64,000 nt of DNA from Rotaria macrura (GCA_900239685.1 OENT01000026.1:248001-312000); one strand, 5' to 3'; counted from the stretch's first letter, positions 26,176 through 40,800 are shown. Numbers and translations are program-made. Notes: generated by a model not told the origin, from the letters alone.

Positions 26176-26267
26176 AATAAATTTAGTTCAAACTCTATTC
26201 AAGGAAGAGAATATTTCTAAAATATGATTTCATCAACCTTCCTCACACGTAATCGATACACACATTT

Positions 26268-29200
26268 GTTAAATGATTACTAATTGTGCCATCAGAAATA
26301 AACATCCACTTTTGAGCTTCTCTTTGGGCTATATAAAGATGATGTCTATAGGCTAGACAAAACCCACGGATTTCATTTCCTTAGATTTCTTATTCCAATT
26401 TATTACTTCTCCATGAGATTCACAGTGTACATGAGCTTGCGAAGTAAACGAATCTTAACTTTACAATGAAAATCTAAATGTATGGAAAATCTTCAAAATT
26501 TTCTTTTGATTAAACTCAGCGAAGTTTCCAAGAAGCAACCTTTTCTAACGCTATTTTTTCTCTAGTAGATTATGAGTAATGTCATTCTTCAATTTAAAAA
26601 AAAATATATCCCGACAAGTCATAAAAAATTTATATCATTCCATAATTGAGTTAACGAGTGCCAATTCCTTTTAACAGAACAGAACCATCGATGTCGATAT
26701 CGAGAGTATGAGTAACTATGAAAATGAATTCCATTTTCTTTCGAACTCTGAATTTCTGTCTGCTTGTTTCAACTAGACTTTTTGAAGTTGTAAGAAAAAG
26801 AAACCATGACTGAGAGTAGCTTACATACTATTCTATTCACTCGTTGCTATGTTCTTGAACGAAAGACAACGATGGGATTACATGTAGAAATGATGGAGAT
26901 ATATTTAATCGTTTGTGTAATGACGATAAGAATAAAAACCATGTTTGTTTTTAAGTAGTGATAAATTGTTACGAGTGTGAAAATACTAGTGAGGTAGGAT
27001 AAAGATAGAAACTAGTCAAAATTCGTGAAAATCTACAAACCAACAAGATTACAGAAAAAACTTTATAATTTCAGAATGCCTCAAGAACCGATAAGAGTGC
27101 TGCTGTTGGAAGATAAATACAGAATGATGAAAACAACAGAATATTCAAATTTGCAATGTGTTCTATATGCATATTTATGAGTTTCTAAATTATCTTCAAA
27201 ATGTGCAATCGAAATAAAACATTCCTGTTGGAAATAGTTAATTTTCCGAAACTAGACACCTCTTACAAAAAGAAATCGTAAAACTTGACACTCTATGAAT
27301 CATTTGTGTCAAACATAAACAAGATTTCGGATCATAATATTTTCAGTGTGAATCATCTGCTACAAATCGTACCATAGTTTACAAGCGCATCATCGAACGG
27401 TTGCTATTATAAATGAAAACTCTTCCTAGTCGAAATTCTTTTCGTTTCATTCTAATAAGGGAAATAAGATAAATATATTTGTCTGAAATGTAATCGTAAA
27501 ACAATGCGAGTAAATATGAATAACTATCGTTTGTTTTATTAGAATGCATTCTTCGTAATTCATCAACTAAACTTGCACCGAGAGATAGTTTCTTTTTGAA
27601 AACAAATGATTAACTTCGAGTGTTTCCTTGACGAGAAGCATCAATTACAATTCTCATCATTCAAATGAATTTGATTATTCAATTGATCGTTTTTTCAAAT
27701 TTTAGTTGCGCTATTTAAAATTTTTAGTGTCAGTACACCGCATTCCGTTTATTCGCTATTTTTAGGCGTTCAAATGTTTGATTATTTTGCAAGTACTAAC
27801 AGATATTCGGATGTAGTCTTCTCGTGAGGATAATCTATGAATATACTTGGGAAATTATTAAAAAAAAATCCAATGACATCATTCAGATGTTTACACGAAC
27901 AAATCTTTAAAAGATTGGGTAGACATCATGCCAAAGATTATTTATATTTGAAGATCCCCTTTGATTACAAAGAAGTAACACGGCTCGTGAAGAAATCATA
28001 CATAATAGAGGCTGCAGAGAACATTTATAACTTTATTTCACACTACTTTATTCTATTGAATGATGTAATTATCATATTGAAAACTAGTAATACATCTACT
28101 TGGACATAATCTGAAAGCTGTGTCATGAAACGTCAAATCACAAGTAACAATTATATAGAATAAAAAAAAATATGAGTAACGATTAGGATGAATCAATGAA
28201 GCAAGAAGAATAGAGTGCTTTGAAGAAAAATATCTTTAAATGTATCAAAGCCGAAAAATTGTACTATCCACAGCTAGCAAAGATCTTGTTTTTCTTGTCA
28301 ACAAAATCCATCATCAGTATAGCAGTGTTTACGATTGTTCTTCATGTGATGAGTATAGAATCTAAGGGAATACATTTCTATGATGATTGGAAGATAAGTT
28401 CGGAAGTAATAGAGAGTTCTTACGATGAAGTTATTTTTATATTCTTCTTTGTTGTATTGATATTACCATCGATAAAGTCGTGTCTTTACATAGTAATCAT
28501 TTTGCCAAGGTTTCTAAAAAGTCTCAAGATAAACATCAACTGCATAAAATGACTGTTTCATACATTGAATCACGTAAAACATTGCCTTACAGACTGAGCT
28601 CTCTTACTGCACGGCTTATAATTTTCTCATTCAATGATTACACTCCATTTATAAAAGATCATTGATAACTCCACATGTACTCCATTTTACGTTGTGTGTA
28701 CTCTCTGTAAAATCTAGAATATGGCAGCCTTGACCTTCGCTTCTAGTCTTTCCCGACCAATTATTTGATACGTTCGATAGTTTTCATGGATGAAGAAAGT
28801 CTAACGAACAGTAGTTGATAATATTTGTTTTCATTGACCTTTCACTAAATATGCTAGTTTTGACCAGTTTTTTATGTGACTAATTATAATGCCGGTAAAA
28901 GTATGTTTACAGTAATGAGAAACATACACATGACATGAATACGTCTGTTTCTCCTTATGTAAAGAAAAAAGTAAAATAAATCATTGTTCTTATGCATTTG
29001 TTTTTGAATCGTATATTATTTTTTCACGACGCGGTCATCTATTAAAAATATGTAATGTGTGATGTAATAAGAAAGTAGACAGTATTGTTAATACGAAAAT
29101 GAAAAATCATCAAAGAAGACGAAGTTGACGATGAGTGTAATGAAGAGAAATGAATTTGATTAATTCTGCTTGTGATTTTTCATTAGTGTACTAATATCAT

Positions 29201-30954
29201 CCGTGTCCAAATGAGAATATAGTAGATTTTATGAACTTTTTTCGAAATAAAGAAAAACACTTAGTGAATTTCATATGATCAATAGGATGACACTGGTCTT
29301 ATTGTATTCTCCTTGAGTTCGTTGTTTTATTGAGTAAATTAAGAAGAAGAAAAAAAGCTGCTCCTTTTTCTGTGTTGTGTAATTTATAATACTTTTTGCT
29401 ATTTTATGATATGATAATGGTAAAAGCAACATTTGCAATGAAGGACAAACTATTGTCAAATGTCAATTTATTGATTAAAAATTTAAATTGACGAAAGATT
29501 AAATCTTCTTGACAAGCATTTTGTTTGATTTAAAATCGAATAATTGAACTTTAATCTTAAACTTTGTTCATACAATATCTTAATCCTTGTTAATACATAT
29601 TCCTTGTTAAGAAAAAGATTTGATGTATCAATTTTGTATTATATAATATAAATTGTCATCTCATAGTCGACGTATGCATTCCCACGCATATTTGGTCTTA
29701 TAATCAATTTTCAGGTTCATTTTTATTCAATTTCTGTTGTATTGATTCAACAAATTGAACTCAATATTCAAATAACTACTAGTCAACATGATTTTGATGG
29801 TGATTCAGATAAATTTCGGATAATATTTTTTTTTGTTTTCTCGAATCTAATTTTTCCCATTAAATCACTGACCATCGAAAGCAATTACATTGAATGATAT
29901 ACATGAGAACTAGCGATCGATGTTTACTCAATGGCACAATGATCTTCTTCTTCTTTGCACTTCAATACCAATTATAATAAGATTTGTTTGTTCTTCTTCT
30001 TCACATTGTCTGGTCCTTTTTTCATGAACTTAACTCATACCATTACTGACTAGACAAATTCGAATTGTATGCACATGCATTGTCAGCTCGGATTATTGAT
30101 GGACATCCATTCATTACATGTCTATCTCTCTAATTGGGTGTATCCAGTTATATTATATACAAACAGAAAGGAGAAGAAGACGAAGAAGCAGTAAAAAAAT
30201 TTTCATTCACCTTCTATTTCATATTATAATTATTCATGTTTAAAAAACTATTTATTTATAATTTAGAATGATCAGATCTTCTCGTCTTTCTTCTCTCATC
30301 AAATTTTATAAATGATTTCACCAATTTGCCAACTATAGTTGATTACATCATCATCGTCTATAATAACCATAGATGTATGCGTGCATTTTTTCGTCTTGCA
30401 AACCATACAATTATATATCCCAGTCAGGCTCCTCCATTATAGGCTCAATCGTTTGTCGCATGTATATACAATATTGGGTCAAGATCTAATTTCGCACAGT
30501 TGAAAAAATGTCAAGCATTTCTCTTTTTTATATTCTTGTTCCACCCGAAGTCAGACTACGTTTAAATAAAGTTCATATGTTGCATAATATAACATCATTT
30601 TTATCTATATTTCTTTCTTGCTTTCTTTTTTTTTTGATTTCAAACATAACCTCACCAAATAATTTACATAACTAAAAAGAAAAAGAAGAATCACAAAAAA
30701 GAAGAGAAAAAGGATAAAGAAAAAAAAATTTCAATGGGAAAAATTGAATACTCGCAGGTGATGTTAACCAACAAAGAAAACATATCTTGTGTACGCTATG
30801 TGAATGGAACGATAGAACAAACACTAAAACGAACCAAATCGTGTGCGCACACAACAGTTAAACGCAAAAAAAAATATATATTTAGAAACTCTGTTACAGG
30901 ATCTCTAAAAAAATGAAAAGAAAGAAAAGGAAAGATGGAGAAAGAAGCCATCAT
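26268..30954. other. Intergenic, no gene seen
   Basis: The stretch is AT-rich, with short ORFs only (the longest are 110 aa at 28220-28552 and 90 aa at 27837-28109). These lack splice sites and family resemblance and are Ile/Lys/Phe-rich as expected by chance. The right end is the 3' flank of the minus-strand Ser-rich gene. Confidence 0.55.
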
Positions 30955-32803
30955 TTATACATAGACTGCATCGTCTGTGCTTCCACCCATAAGCTCATTC
31001 TCGTTACATACACCTGATAGATGAGCTTCTTCGGTATAACCACTCGATATCGAATACATGGAATTCGATAAATGATTTGAAGTGTCTAAATGTGGATGTG
31101 GAGAAGATGGACGTCGGTTATGATGACCTATTTTTCTAGGTCCGTTTGTTGCCTTATGTTTAATAACAAGATTACAATCAGCTATTGGGAAAAGGATATC
31201 TTCATTATTCATGGACTCCGTATTTAAACGTGATACTGTATAGCTCGGTCGAGGAGAACTTGTCGGAGATATGGATGGTGTGCGAATTTCATTTGATGAA
31301 CGACTTGATGTCGATGAACATCGACTTTTACGTAGGGACGAAGCCGACGATGATGATGAACGAGAACCATCGGTTGATATAAGAGACGGTGCCGGTGATA
31401 AAGGCGATTCAAGTGTTTGTGACATTGAAGTTGTCGTTGTCATATCAATAGGTTTCGAAAGTCTTTTTACTGGTTGTTGTTCAAAATTTTTTCGTAATTC
31501 TGATACATTTGGATATGTAAATGATTCGGCTTCGGACGGTGTTTTAGCTGATATAGCTGAAACAGTTGTCAATGAACTGGTTGTCATTGTGGTTGATAAC
31601 TGTAATGCTTGTGAAAGATCAGTTGTTACTGCACGCGGTCTCGACGGACGATTTGTTGCAGTTGCATGAAATTGTTCAATACGTCTTTGAAAATTCGGTT
31701 GATTTTTATGATACGTTAATAATGAGATAGGTGACGACGTATTTAAATTTGTAGGTTTAATTGGATGAAATACATTTGTTTTTCTCGGTAACGTTGTTGA
31801 TACGAACGTTTTAGCTTTATCTAAACTAGTTTCATGTTGTTTTTCACGTAATTGTTTCCAATTAATTGTCGGATAACAGTTATTATTATTCATCGACATG
31901 GCACTAGATCGATCAATACTTGTCGTTTGTTCAGATGTTTCATCGATCTGTGAAAGATTGATAAAATGTTGTTTATTTGGTGATATGAGCATCGATGATA
32001 ATGATGATGGTATCGTCGGATTTTGTTCCGAACTTGAGGATGAATATTGTTTATGCGATGATGAAACACCTGATATAGCAGAATCACATGATACAGCTTT
32101 ACTTGATGGATATGCTAAATGTAGATGCGGTTCACTATAATCCGAACCAACAGCTGAATCAGCATAAATATCTTCGGTCGAACTATCACCTGAAAACGAA
32201 AGCAATGCCTATTACTTAAATCGTACTTCACTAACAAAACAAACCTTCATCGTGCCATTTAGAAAGACCAAAACAAGAATGTGATTCAGGTAAATAATTA
32301 CGGTTTGTATTATTTGTTGTCGTAATTAATCCTCCATGTCTTGTTGAAGCTGTGTAATAAACATTTGCATCATCAATTGTATTACGTAAATGTGATTGCT
32401 CATGTTCGTAGTTTAATGATGATTGATCTTGATTGTAATGACTAAATGTACTTTGATTATTCGCAGTATCATCATCGTCATCAAGATCATATTTGATTCG
32501 TCCTAAAGATTTGGAGCGACGATCTGTACGACCACGAGAACGTGCACGACGTCGATGTGTTGCATCAGCTGCAACATAATCCATATACGTATAATCCATA
32601 TTTGATGTTGCTGTTGTTGAATTTTCATTTTTATCATTTGAATTATTTCCACGTGCTTTTTTTGAACGTAATAATGTACGGAATTGAGCTGCAATTTCAA
32701 GTGGATTTAAATTTGAATTATTGAGCAATTCAAGATGTTCGAGTGCGGCTGTTGCCACATCGAATTGTGGTGGTGGTGGTGATGATGAATTACTATTGCT
32801 CAT
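30955..32803 (-). CDS. Unknown Ser/Thr-rich protein, two exons
   Basis: Exons 32803-32245 and 32189-30955 join across a 55-bp intron with a GTTTGT donor to give 597 aa. I do not recognise a family. The N-terminus after a Pro run has a short helical, ordered-looking stretch (ATAALEHLELLNNSNL, LEIAAQFRTLLRSKKA). An Arg-rich cluster follows (HRRRARSRGRTDRRSKSLGR), then an acidic DLDDDDD. The rest is Ser-rich, with many SP and SR sites that look like kinase targets. There is no signal peptide or membrane segment. It ends in DDAVYV, which could be a class II PDZ ligand. The start is 12 nt after an acceptor at 32816-32817. A regulated scaffold or adaptor is plausible from composition only. Confidence 0.75.
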
Positions 32804-35800
32804 AGTTGTCTACATCTGCAATAAAAAATAGTGGGAAACATAGATAAAAAAGAAACGATATGACATTTTGTGCCGACACAAAAAAGAAACAAATACATAA
32901 TCAGTGATGAATGATTTCTTGTCAACACTTCAATAATAGATAAACAGTTCAGAGTAACCTATGCATTATGTGCAGTTCATCGTAATAGAAAATATCATCT
33001 CTAACGGTTGAGAGACAGAGTCTTAATCGGATAACCATCTTTGTCTGTCTATTCGAATACGTAAGATATTATAGAATAATGGGCTCTCAGTATACATTTA
33101 TATGTTGTTTTTATTCTATGCTTGTTTGTTCCTACATAACATAAATGAGTTCCAGAACATTGACAAACGTTTCACTTCTCATTCTCTTCCTCTCGTCTTA
33201 TATTAGATTTGTTTAGATTATAGATGTACGAGGACTACGAAACTAACGTGCATGTTTATATTCAAAATTAGTTTCTTTCTTCTCAGTACCTCTCGCCTAC
33301 ACACACACACACTCTTGTGCAGGTTTACAACGTGATCGATGAACATCTACGTTCGAATCGACCGAAATTTATGTGTATTTTAGGTAAATTTATGGTCGAT
33401 AAAGAGAGAATAAATCTTGAGTCGATCGGATTAGTGTAAGAGAGTAAAGCTTACCGTATACGTTCACAAACAACAAGTTCAATAAATAAAATGACAAAGT
33501 CTAGTGAAGCTAGTCAAATACAAAAGAGAAAACGAAACAGTGCTTATATACATGCATATACATATATATATATATATATATATCAATAAGCCCATTTGCT
33601 AAAGTCAACAAGGGGAAAAAAGTGTTCGTTTTGTCAATGTTTGATTAATTGAAATAATTTTTTTTCAAGTATAAACGTCTACTTTATTGACAAAAAAAAA
33701 CTGAAAAAGAAAAAAACTTTGCACGAAGCCATGTTTAGGATTGTAAATGAAGCGAGGGAAAACGGTCTGCTCTAAAAAAAAAGTTTCAACTTGATCAAGG
33801 ATATCTAAGCTTATTTACATAGGATTCATTTGTCTTCGATTACACTAGTTGTACAACTATCGGTTTTTTTTCTTCTTTTTCAAGGGCTGATGAGAAAGAG
33901 AAAAAAGCGTATAGTTGTAAGTCTTTTATGTCGGTCTTTTCGGTCAGTTACATAAATGGTTAATAGAAAAGAAATTTTAAGTGGCATCCTTTACTCTCTT
34001 GAAATGAAAGTCACGATTTACGGTATACCTAATTCTATGGTCACTTACACAATGAAATATAAAAAAAGCTATATAACTCTTTAAAGATTAAAGTAATTCT
34101 CCAATGAATAGCTGCTATCTAATCATAGTTATTCAAGCTAAATAAAAACAGATTCTAGATTCTTTGAAAAATCCCAGTAGAACACTTATGGTCCAATAGA
34201 GAGAAAAACTAAAGAAAATAGAAGATTTTGACCTATGGAATATCAGAATTACAAGGTTCAGTCGCTAACAAAACTCAGCGGTTGTTGTTTGTTTACTATA
34301 CCACTACCTCATTTATCTTCTTGAGTCTTCGACAAAGATTATTATCATCAACCTTCGCTCTCTAATCTATTTCTTACTAACATGTATATTCCATGTATGT
34401 ATAAAAAAAATCAAAACCGGCTGTTACAATCATCATACAACCGTACACACACAAAAGATAACCTCGTTAATCAATCAATACATCAGCGAACCATTTTGAT
34501 GACTGGATATGCATCGAATCGGCACTCATCTATAAAGAATTAACAAGGTCGAAAAGATAAACAAGTCATTGTTTGTTATTGAAATTAAAAAAAGCAAAAG
34601 AAGAATAAGAAGAGAAACTTCACTTTTACCCTATGCGTGACACCGTAAGGTGCTACTACAATCTGCTAGTCATTGTTGATTGAAAGAAGAAAGAAAAAGA
34701 AAATTTAGAATGTTTCTTCATTCTCTCTCTCTCTTTATGTATACACATATGTGCGCACACCCATTAGTCTGGCCCTTATACACTACATCTCTGTTCTTCT
34801 TTCTTGTGTTCATTCTATTGCTGTTACTGCTATTGGCTTCACTCGTTCACTCTCTCTCTCTTTTCGTCATGTCGTCGTTTCTGTATACTGTACCGCCGAA
34901 TGGACGCACATATACACATACATACATACACATAGCTGAGAATATATACAGCGAAAAACACACCGGCACGAGAAAAGAAGAAAGTGAATAAAAATAAAAA
35001 AGGACAAAAGGTCGTCAACACTGCTAGAAGAAGCTGAACAAACTGTGTGTGTGAATGCGCATGTATGTATGGGAGGCAATGAAGATCTGCAACGCAAATA
35101 CATGCGCATAACAAATTCAATGTTCTTATATGCAAACCTTTCAAGGTTTCTATCCTATCGGTTCTCATAATTGATTTGCAAGCTATTCAACGGCAAGCAT
35201 ATATATATATATATATATATATATCGGATTTCAAGAGATAAACCATTCTACCTGTACTCTATTCTTACAGCTCATCTATTTCTCCAGGGACACTTTATAC
35301 ATTTATTTTGATTACGACAATCATCAATTTATTTCTAGTTTTATACGAAGTTACAAGCACGTGTGTGCGTGCTGTAATGTAGACCGTCAGAACATAGTAG
35401 TTTCTATGTAATCAGACGTTTCATCAACTGTAATGAATATGAGAACATAGTTTTTTATCAGTAAAAGACTCATCGACAACCAATAGACATGCTTTTATAA
35501 CCGGAGAAAAGGACGAAGAAACGTATTAGTATTTGACAACATATGTATATATTGTTCGATACCTACTAGTCTAAGCGGAAGCGCTCATAAACCTCTCGAA
35601 GCGAGAGACAAACTGCATAATCGAGGGAGATTATTAATCGAAAAAGGCGAGAACGAATCCACGTAAAATATGCGCTTATTTTTTCAACAAATAACAATAA
35701 CAAAAAAAGGAAAAACTAACCCCTCCAAAAACTCCGATGCAGCTTTATGTTGAAAGAAGAAAAAAAAACATCTTACGAGATATGTTTTTACTACAGGCTG

Positions 35801-37833
35801 TAAGAGTTTTATGTGCAAAAATTTTTTATACCTTTGTTTTTTTTTAACCAATACAGGTTTAATTATTCGTTATACTGTTTATTCAAAAATAATAGTGTGT
35901 TTTATCAATATAATCTATACTGACGAGTATATAATGAATGATGTCTATTCATATACATTTTGATTTGCTTTAATATCGAAAAACAAATTTCTGTCCTCCA
36001 TACTCGTAGTCTATCTGTTGACGAGGGAACATGCGTTTCATCCTTGACACTCATGTAGCAAGTAGTTTTGTTGCTGACGAGTATATGCATGCACATTTAT
36101 TAATGTGATACTTGCCTACTCTTTATAAATATATATATATATACATTTACACGTAGAGACGAAAAGCACACATAACTAGATGTATTTATGTATGATCGGT
36201 TACTGTGCATTTTTTTTTGAATAGTAATATGACGTTGATGTCGATGAGACATCGATCGTAGCTGAATATATTATCGGTGATAATAAATTATGGAGACAAG
36301 GTGAACAAAATAAAAAAAAGGAAATAAAAAAGAAAAGAATTCTCAATAGAAAGATGATAAATGATGATTAAAAACAGAAGAAATTACCATATGAGTAGTA
36401 AAAAAAATGTTAAGAAATTAATGCATAGAAGAAGAAAGGTGTATTAATGCAAAAGGACAAATTTGATAACATGTTCGTAAGAAATCGATAGGTAGTGGGT
36501 CAGGTGCGGCGAAAGAAAAACTTTATCCCTTTGTACATTGGAGCAAGGATGTCGTTTCTTTTTTTTTCTTAGACGTGTATATTTTTGTGCGTTGATAAAG
36601 GGGACATTAGCAAAGAAGTTTTTCAAACTTTTGATGACACATACCTGAATGAAAAACGACGTGAATTTTCAGTAACGAACGTAGCAAGAGGAAGCATACA
36701 TCTCGCAAACGCGAAAGATTATTTATATGAAGCCTACTCTCGTCAGCGTCGAAGAGATCATGATATATGCATAGGAAGGCGGAGAGAGAGAGACACCAAG
36801 TTGGATGTAAGACGAAAAAGAACGAACACAAATAGAAGGAAAGAAAAAGAAGAAATGAGAATATGTTGTGTATTGGGCGGCAGCTAGCTAACAGAGTAGA
36901 AAGACAATAAACGCGAGAGGAAAAAAAGAAAAAAAGTTCATTCTGCATAGAGTAATGTAGTGATGTGAGGAATAGAGAAGGAAAAGAAGAAAAAAAAACG
37001 GGACAACGGCGACGTCAAAACGTAGAAGCAGAGTGTGTTGTTGCGATTACCTAATTGTCTCGCTCGACAGAGAACACACATACATACAAAGAAACGTAGC
37101 TCGCTTTTCTTCTTTTTCTGCTTTCGTCGACATCGACGACAGCGGCGATTCAACCCATTGATGTGTTGATAAGCAGCGAAGGAAAAAAAATCAATTCATT
37201 TTCTATGATTTTTCCGTCAATATTCGTCTTGAGAAAAAGAAAACAAGAAGAAAGAAAAAAATGCACTATTCGGCTGTACTGTTACGAAATTCCATTTTCA
37301 GAAAATAAAAAGCACGTCTACAATTTTCATGGTCAATGTGCGTTGAATCACTCGTTCTCTTTCTCTTCTTAATTTTGTAATCTATCATGGTTCGTCTGCC
37401 TTTTTGTGCTCCTGATAGATTCTTTTCTTTTTCTTTTTTTTCCTTCTCTTCTAATGCTTAGTCATTCAAATGCAATTATTACTACTGTGTGTCCACCATC
37501 GATTTAGGTACTCAAATTGAAATCATCAAACATATTTTTTTCTCATTTGATTCTTTCTTTTCATGAATGTTCATAGTGTACATTTTAATTAGTTTTAATC
37601 ATAACTTGATTCGTTTTTATTGCTTTTACACGCATTTATTTTCTTATGAATGATGAACTGGATTTTTGAAATAACAGAAAAAAAAACTGAAAACAGAACT
37701 CTGAAATAAGCTAATGTCATATATTTATTTGTTTATTAGTACGAAAATAGCACCGACTACACAAGTGTTTTTTTTAAATTTTATTTTTCGTCGTATGTTT
37801 GTTTTTTTTGTTTATATTTATATAAAAAATGCA
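32804..37833. other. Intergenic, 5 kb, microsatellites only
   Basis: This is the upstream region of the Ser-rich gene and the 3' flank of the tetraspan gene. It has (TA)n at about 33558-33583 and 35199-35224, CT-rich patches near 34720-34860 and A/G-rich patches near 36780-36930. Several 60-116 aa ORFs are low-complexity shadows. No supported exon was found. Any 5' exon of the Ser-rich gene should be here. Confidence 0.55.
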
Positions 37834-40800
37834 TCAGTGCTGTGCAAATTTTCGCTGCTTTTCTTGTAAAGATAACCATAGTACGGACGTAATAAAACAA
37901 AGTATAATGAGTAAACAACCTAATGCAAATGAATACGATAAATTCGTGGTACGAGCAGAACATAAATCATCAGTGAGAATTTCTAATGCAAAACAATGCG
38001 ATTGTTTACGTTCACTCTTCAAGACAGTGTGCATAATAGCCAAAAGACATGTACTGAACATTGCTAAACAAAAGAGAAAACGTATTAGTTTATTGACGAG
38101 ATTTTCTTTTAATTTCCGGTTTAGTGTATATCATGGACTCATACAATTAAATGAATGGAAAATTTCTCAAAGAGAATAGGAAATTGATTTATAAAGTCGA
38201 AACATTCTATCGGAAGCAAAGATCTGATGTTTTATTCGATTCTGAAATGGTACTTGGTAGGATAGATTGCGGATTCGTTGGAAAAAAAATAAAGATTCGA
38301 CATATTTAACCAAATTTACATACTGGCAACAAGATAGATAATACCAATCGTCATCGTCGCTAAGACAACGCCATTAAGAATGCCTACGGTGACGCCAATA
38401 AGTGTACAGGCACATAGCAGAAGTACAATTAAAATGGCACAAGCAGCTGCGACATTATGTAGACCTAAAGTATACATATACATAAATAAAATAATTATGG
38501 ATTATTGAAAATACAATGTCTCTGTTGAATATCGTCTATTGAGTTTTGGCTAAAACTCTATGTGCAATTGTCAGTCATCAGAGTGCCGTATTCATGTGGA
38601 CAGTTTATAATTGTTTCTTACTAATCAACCTTGAAAATTGTCAGCACTGTTATAGTTTGACATAAAAGAACGATAACGTAAACAGTTTTTCTCTGAGGAT
38701 TCTATGGAGACATTAGTTTTGGTAAATTTTCTCTTATAAATATATTAATATTTAACTAGTATTGTATTTAATATCAATATTTTCAAGCCTGATTTATGAA
38801 AGAAAAACTTAATGATTGTACTTATGTAACGAGCGTGTTCATTTTTCCAGTTTTGATATCAAATGTCACGAACAATAAATTTTATGCCGGATAAAAATTT
38901 ATTGAGAATGGATTTTCGACGCATACCTGAAAATTCATGGACTCGCTGTTGTAAATTTCACGGGATTATAAAGTTCTAGAAAATTTTTTCTATGTAACTG
39001 ATTGAAAAGTTCGAATATCTTGACGTTTTCAAATGAATATTTTAGTCACTATAACGTTTTAGAGATCCCTTTGATAATGGATTTATTTGGCTTCTTTGTA
39101 GAATGTTTTCATGAATGAGTAGGTCCAAAGATCAGATTAGTACACGACATGATCATTCAGATACACAGAAATTCATAAAAGCATACATTTATGTTGATCT
39201 TAGTGGTAGTATTCAAGTGCAACGGTAAACAGAATTTATTCCGAAAATGATTGGAAAACTCGATTCGGGGCATGTTTGCATGATAATTAAAAACGTCGCG
39301 TACTCATTATTTATTACTCATGAACTTCTCCAATTCCATCAGTGAATTTGGAAAGAATTCTGTTACTGTAAAACCTGCATTACATTATGAATTACTGAGT
39401 TTATTGATGAATTCTATTCTAAATGAGGAAGTATCTCATTGAAAAAGTTTTGTTTACAGTATTTTTATAAAATTTGTAAAAAGTATTCATTTGAAGATGT
39501 GTCATAACGCACATTGTATATAAAATATTTATATCGAATTCTTTAGAAGAGCACGGCTTCTGTTAATAAATGAAAGTGAAAATGAACAGTTTGTGAGAAA
39601 ATCTTTTAAAAAACGACTAACACTATTCAAAAAATAGTGTACGTAAACTTTAATTTGAAAAAAGAACAAACTATTACTACTATACTAGATTTTAAAATAA
39701 TACATAAAGACAAGAGTGTATTGATTCTTGTCATCACTTACGAACTTGGCATCACATAAATTTTCATAAAGGAAATTCTACTCAGTGATGAACTGTAAAT
39801 TATTCATAATTTAATATCAGATTAATGTTTCCATTGAAGAAAAACCTAAAGATAAGGATTTTCATTCTCTGCTTATGAAAAGAACAAGACAATTTGAGTA
39901 CTTTTATGGAGATTAAATCTATTTCAAAGTAAACTTATAATCATATCCTAAGGTTGTATCGCTTATTTTTACATTTCATCAGAGACTAATCTCTTTGTTT
40001 TTATTATACTATTACCATTACTAGACTTTGACTGGATTTACTGCAAAGATTCATCGTTTCTTCAAAGTGAAATTTCACAGAAAGCTTTAATCTCGACTAC
40101 TAGACTTGAAACAATTAAACGGATAGGTAGTCGTTTTTCTTCTGTCGTTTTATGTGAAAATTATTATTTTACTATGCATATTGATGTTTATATTTTCTAT
40201 TAGGAATTTTTAGTAATGACAGATTTTGAGTTACTCTAAATTTGATATTGTTCATGATCTCAAACGTATTAATTAATTTTGTCTATATATGCATCAGAGA
40301 AAAGAGCTGCATTGACACAAAATATCTCGAATCTATTTTCATGTATAAACATGTCATAAAGAACTAAATGAAAGTCTGCAATTTTGAAAAATTGTCCATA
40401 CTGAAATACATCTATTTTAACACGATCTTTCGTACAGAAAATCAAACATAATTATTAATTTTAACCAGTCGAGCGGAAAAGTTCAATTTACGAAGAGAAT
40501 TTTGTTATTTCTTTTTTTTTCTTTTTCTCATTTTTCTTTACATGTTGCCTCTCTCCGATAGAAGAAGGTGTAGGAAAAGGATTTCATGCGGAAAAAAACT
40601 AAAACTGAATACATTTGTATATATATATATATATATTTATTTATTTATATTTACGTATTAGTTCTCGTCCAGGATTATTCATTCCATGAATGACATCATC
40701 ATAATGATTATTGGCTACTTTTAAAACACGACATTTCGATAGTTTTAATCTTTGACGAATGTTTTGAGATAAATAATTACATTGACGAAATATCCCCTTA

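Larger units (their letters stand above)
25855..26227. mobile_element. 373-bp perfect palindrome, likely Penelope-type terminal fragment in inverted pair
   Basis: The arms 25855-26040 and 26042-26227 (186 nt each) are exact reverse complements around a single N at 26041. Each arm contains CTGACGA..CGAAACGTC, a hammerhead-ribozyme core of the kind reported from the terminal repeats of Penelope-like elements. No reverse-transcriptase ORF is present. The N at the exact centre warns that assembly may have mirrored a single copy, although the bracketing direct repeats argue for a real insertion. Confidence 0.6.
25843..26267. repeat. 13-bp direct repeats bracketing the palindrome (possible target-site duplication)
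   Basis: GATACACACATTT occurs at 25843-25855, touching the left end of the palindrome, and again at 26255-26267, 27 bp beyond its right end. A 13-base match at this position is unlikely by chance and fits a target-site duplication from one insertion covering about 25856-26254. Confidence 0.5.

Noticed and set aside
28110..28145. CTGAAAG...ATGAAACGTCAAATC, resembling the hammerhead core
   Set aside because: The first core segment breaks at the invariant positions (AAG where NGA is needed), and no helix I or II can be drawn.
27837..28552. Two ORFs of 90 and 110 aa in intergenic sequence
   Set aside because: They are Ile/Lys/Phe-rich, have no motif, homology or splice context, and are as long as chance allows in such DNA.
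34680..35168. Overlapping ORFs of about 100 aa on both strands
   Set aside because: They arise from CT-rich and (TACA)n low-complexity DNA and have no family features.
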